In this document: positions 63,550 to 64,000 of the stretch, one piece after another
How the letters are laid out: every line of letters begins with the position of its first letter
How positions within the stretch are numbered: the first letter of the stretch is position 1
Source: an uncultured Thermoguttaceae bacterium
GTDB lineage: Bacteria > Planctomycetota > Planctomycetia > Pirellulales > Thermoguttaceae
Length of the DNA stretch: 64,000 nucleotides
Assembly (NCBI GenBank): GCA_938084835.1
Contig: CALKER010000004.1
Span: 186,001 to 250,000 of the forward strand
Direction of reading: 5' to 3'
Notes under the pieces: generated by a model
Database searches by the model: none
What the model saw: the letters and a program-made list of their open reading frames with translations, nothing else
Told to the model about the DNA's origin: nothing
Position numbers and translations under genes: made by a program

Positions 63550-64000
63550 ATGGCTCAGTTAATTGCCGAGCAACTTAAGGAAATCCTTGATGATTTCGCC
63601 GATCCGGAAACCGGCCGGGGTCTTGTCCGCGCCGGCCAGCTCCGGGATGTGCGGATCACGGAAAGTGCGGTCGAGGTGCGAGTCGGATTTTCCCGATTTG
63701 TCGCACCGCTGTGGAACGATCTCGCCGCACAAGTTGCGCAGCATCTCCGCAACCGAATTCCTACCCCTGTGGATGTGCACGTGGAAGTAATAGAACATCC
63801 TCGCCCCGCCGAACAACTCGAGCCCGTGGGGCTGGCCGTCAAGGCCGTGATCGCAGTGGCTGCCGGAAAAGGAGGTGTGGGCAAAAGTACGGTAGCCGCC
63901 CTCCTAGCATTCGGGCTCAAACGGCTGGGAGCCCGCGCGGGATTATTGGATGCCGATGTGTTCGGCCCAAGCATCCCTCACCTTCTCGGGTGCTACGAAC
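63550..64000 (+). CDS. Mrp/ApbC-type Fe-S carrier ATPase, N-terminal part (cut by window edge)
   Basis: The frame from ATG 63550 is open to the window edge, 150 codons. The N-terminal DUF59/MIP18-like domain (about 5-80, [23 protein letters not shown]) is followed by a ParA/NBP35-type ATPase with [11 protein letters not shown] (105-114, deviant Walker A with both lysines) and [17 protein letters not shown] (131-147). Such proteins load Fe-S clusters onto client enzymes. Its place near the nuo locus, whose subunits need eight to nine clusters, is suggestive. The C-terminal part with the CxxC motif lies outside the window. Confidence 0.93.
   Translation, partial: MAQLIAEQLKEILDDFADPETGRGLVRAGQLRDVRITESAVEVRVGFSRFVAPLWNDLAAQVAQHLRNRIPTPVDVHVEVIEHPRPAEQLEPVGLAVKAVIAVAAGKGGVGKSTVAALLAFGLKRLGARAGLLDADVFGPSIPHLLGCYE

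Noticed and set aside
1-64000. CRISPR array, IS element or prophage
   Set aside because: No evenly spaced multi-copy repeat, transposase, integrase or phage structural gene was found; the repeats seen occur only in pairs.

Overview
The window reads as chromosomal DNA of a planctomycete, probably of the Pirellulales/Thermogutta type. This is an inference from gene content: a secreted sulfatase, a Tat-exported Gfo/Idh/MocA oxidoreductase, DUF5703 and GH116-type glycosidases, hypothetical proteins with a planctomycete look, an ECF sigma/anti-sigma module, low gene density and long spacers. About 41 protein genes are supported, two of them cut by the window edges. No complete tRNA, rRNA, CRISPR array, insertion sequence or prophage was found.

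Left third (1-18940): an MFS transporter cut by the left edge, a membrane protein of unknown function, an exported zincin-like protein, a sulfatase, a sugar isomerase/epimerase-type TIM barrel, two large secreted glycosidase-like proteins (GH116 with an inserted beta-sandwich; DUF5703), a GNAT acetyltransferase, and a slipin/NfeD membrane-protease pair. Together these suggest outer-compartment glycan breakdown and membrane quality control. Middle (19000-37100): trpD, panB, a DegT aminotransferase with a Gfo/Idh/MocA oxidoreductase, an isolated pair of Tad-pilus genes (secretin CpaC and TadZ/CpaE), an arginine cluster transcribed argB-argD-argF, an LptF/LptG permease, a C_GCAxxG_C_C redox protein and a Tat-exported oxidoreductase.

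Right third (38435-64000): an ECF sigma factor overlapping a membrane anti-sigma-like gene, followed by a secreted PDZ protein and a strong terminator. Then comes a complete 14-gene NADH:quinone oxidoreductase locus in the order nuoA to nuoN, with a good sigma70-type promoter before nuoA and a hairpin after nuoN. NuoB, E, F, G and I keep their Fe-S ligands, and NuoG also carries the ligand set of the optional N7 cluster. After the nuo locus lie a PAS-AAA-Fis protein that looks like a sigma54 activator with its ATPase and sigma54-contact motifs lost, a small receiver-like protein, and the start of an Mrp/ApbC Fe-S carrier.

Notable features: long untranslated spacers inside the nuo locus, paired short direct repeats and perfect palindromes in many long intergenic regions, a few coding-like remnants without start codons, and a tRNA-like 3' fragment. 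The best candidates for something undescribed are the degenerate activator with its receiver-like neighbour, the NfeD protease with a large acidic insertion, and the sigma/anti-sigma/PDZ module.
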